A stretch of 5,861 nt of DNA from Novosphingobium sp. UBA1948 (lineage in GTDB: Bacteria; Pseudomonadota; Alphaproteobacteria; Sphingomonadales; Sphingomonadaceae), in NCBI GenBank assembly GCA_002336765.1, contig DDES01000097.1, positions 1 to 5,861 on the forward strand. Reading direction: 5' to 3'. The translations under genes and the position numbers were made by a program. The stretch's first letter is position 1; each line of letters begins with the position of its first letter. Positions 5,407 through 5,861 of this stretch are shown piece after piece. The notes under the pieces are model-generated. The model did not search any database. It was not told the DNA's origin and was given only the letters and a program-made list of their open reading frames with translations.

Positions 5407-5861
5407 AGGCCTCCAGCGGTTCACTGTCAAAGAAGCGGTAGATGGTGGGTAGCACCAGCAGGGTGAGCAGGGTGGAGGTGATGATGCCGCCGATCACCAC
5501 AATAGCCAGCGGGCGCTGCACCTCCGATCCGGGGCCGGTGGAAAACAGGAAGGGCACCAGACCCAGCAGCGCCACCGTAGCGGTCATCATCACCGGCCGG
5601 AAGCGCTGGATGGCGCCCTGTCTGGCCGCATCGCGCACACTCATGCCTTCCTCGCGCAGCTTGCGGATATAGCTGACCAGCACCACGCCATTGAGCACCG
5701 CAATGCCCCAGAGCGCGATGAAGCCCACCGAGGCCGGCACCGAGAGATATTCTCCCGACACGAACAGGCCTATAATCCCGCCAATCGAGGCAAAGGGCAG
5801 CACGGTGATGATGAGGCCCGCCAGACGCACCGAATTGAACAGCACGAACAGCAGGAAGAAG
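5405..5861 (-). CDS. CzcA-family heavy-metal RND efflux pump, C-terminal end (5' partial)
   Basis: The minus-strand frame is open to the window edge (first whole codon at 5860) and ends at TGA 5407-5405, giving about 151 residues of a protein normally slightly over 1000 aa. It is the last membrane domain of a resistance-nodulation-division pump. Visible hallmarks are LSVPASVGFIALWGIAVLNG (transmembrane helix with the GIAVLNG motif), the cytoplasmic loop RKLREEGMSVRDAARQGA, RFRPVMMTATVALLGLVP, and TGPGSEVQRPLA followed by the final helix and LPTIY. The LSVPASVGFIAL/AVLNG pattern is of the CzcA/CnrA/NccA type (Co, Zn, Cd, Ni) rather than CusA (Cu, Ag), but the metal-specific residues of the fourth helix are outside the window. 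In such pumps CzcA works with a periplasmic adaptor (CzcB) and outer-membrane channel (CzcC), presumably encoded further right. Confidence 0.92.
   Translation of the reverse strand, partial: FFLLFVLFNSVRLAGLIITVLPFASIGGIIGLFVSGEYLSVPASVGFIALWGIAVLNGVVLVSYIRKLREEGMSVRDAARQGAIQRFRPVMMTATVALLGLVPFLFSTGPGSEVQRPLAIVVIGGIITSTLLTLLVLPTIYRFFDSEPLEA

Overview
The window is GC-rich and reads like an alphaproteobacterial chromosome, most likely a member of the Sphingomonadales (Novosphingobium/Sphingobium-like). That assignment is inferred from the RNase E tail ending in GWWQRTFGE, the alginate-export-type outer-membrane protein, and the CzcA plus PII-like pair. I see no mobile element, CRISPR array, tRNA or rRNA.

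Layout. Positions 1-822 (+) hold the C-terminal, low-complexity, RNA-binding/scaffold part of a ribonuclease E whose catalytic half lies to the left of the window. It is closed by a strong hairpin terminator (857-895). Positions 1028-2228 (+) carry a two-gene unit: a basic 71-aa protein of unknown function, overlapped by 29 nt by a 337-aa protein whose C-terminus resembles FIST sensory domains. The leader of this unit contains two tandem stem-loops ending just before the Shine-Dalgarno sequence. A second hairpin terminator (2256-2291) follows. Positions 2374-5055 (+) carry a secreted alginate-export-family outer-membrane beta-barrel and, 66 nt downstream, a very clear alpha-ketoglutarate:H+ symporter (KgtP). 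Together they suggest outer- and inner-membrane uptake of a dicarboxylate or related organic acid.

From the right, on the minus strand, comes the 3' end of a CzcA-type heavy-metal RND efflux pump (5405-5861). It is followed after 14 nt by a 112-aa PII-like signalling protein (5052-5390) that has kept the nucleotide-binding B-loop but lost the uridylylation tyrosine of the T-loop. This minus-strand operon converges on kgtP so tightly that the two stop codons share one CTAG palindrome.

Most of the window is ordinary. The parts least explained by known biology are the small-ORF/FIST-like pair with its structured leader, and the PII-like protein attached to the metal pump. Neither can be called a new system from sequence alone.
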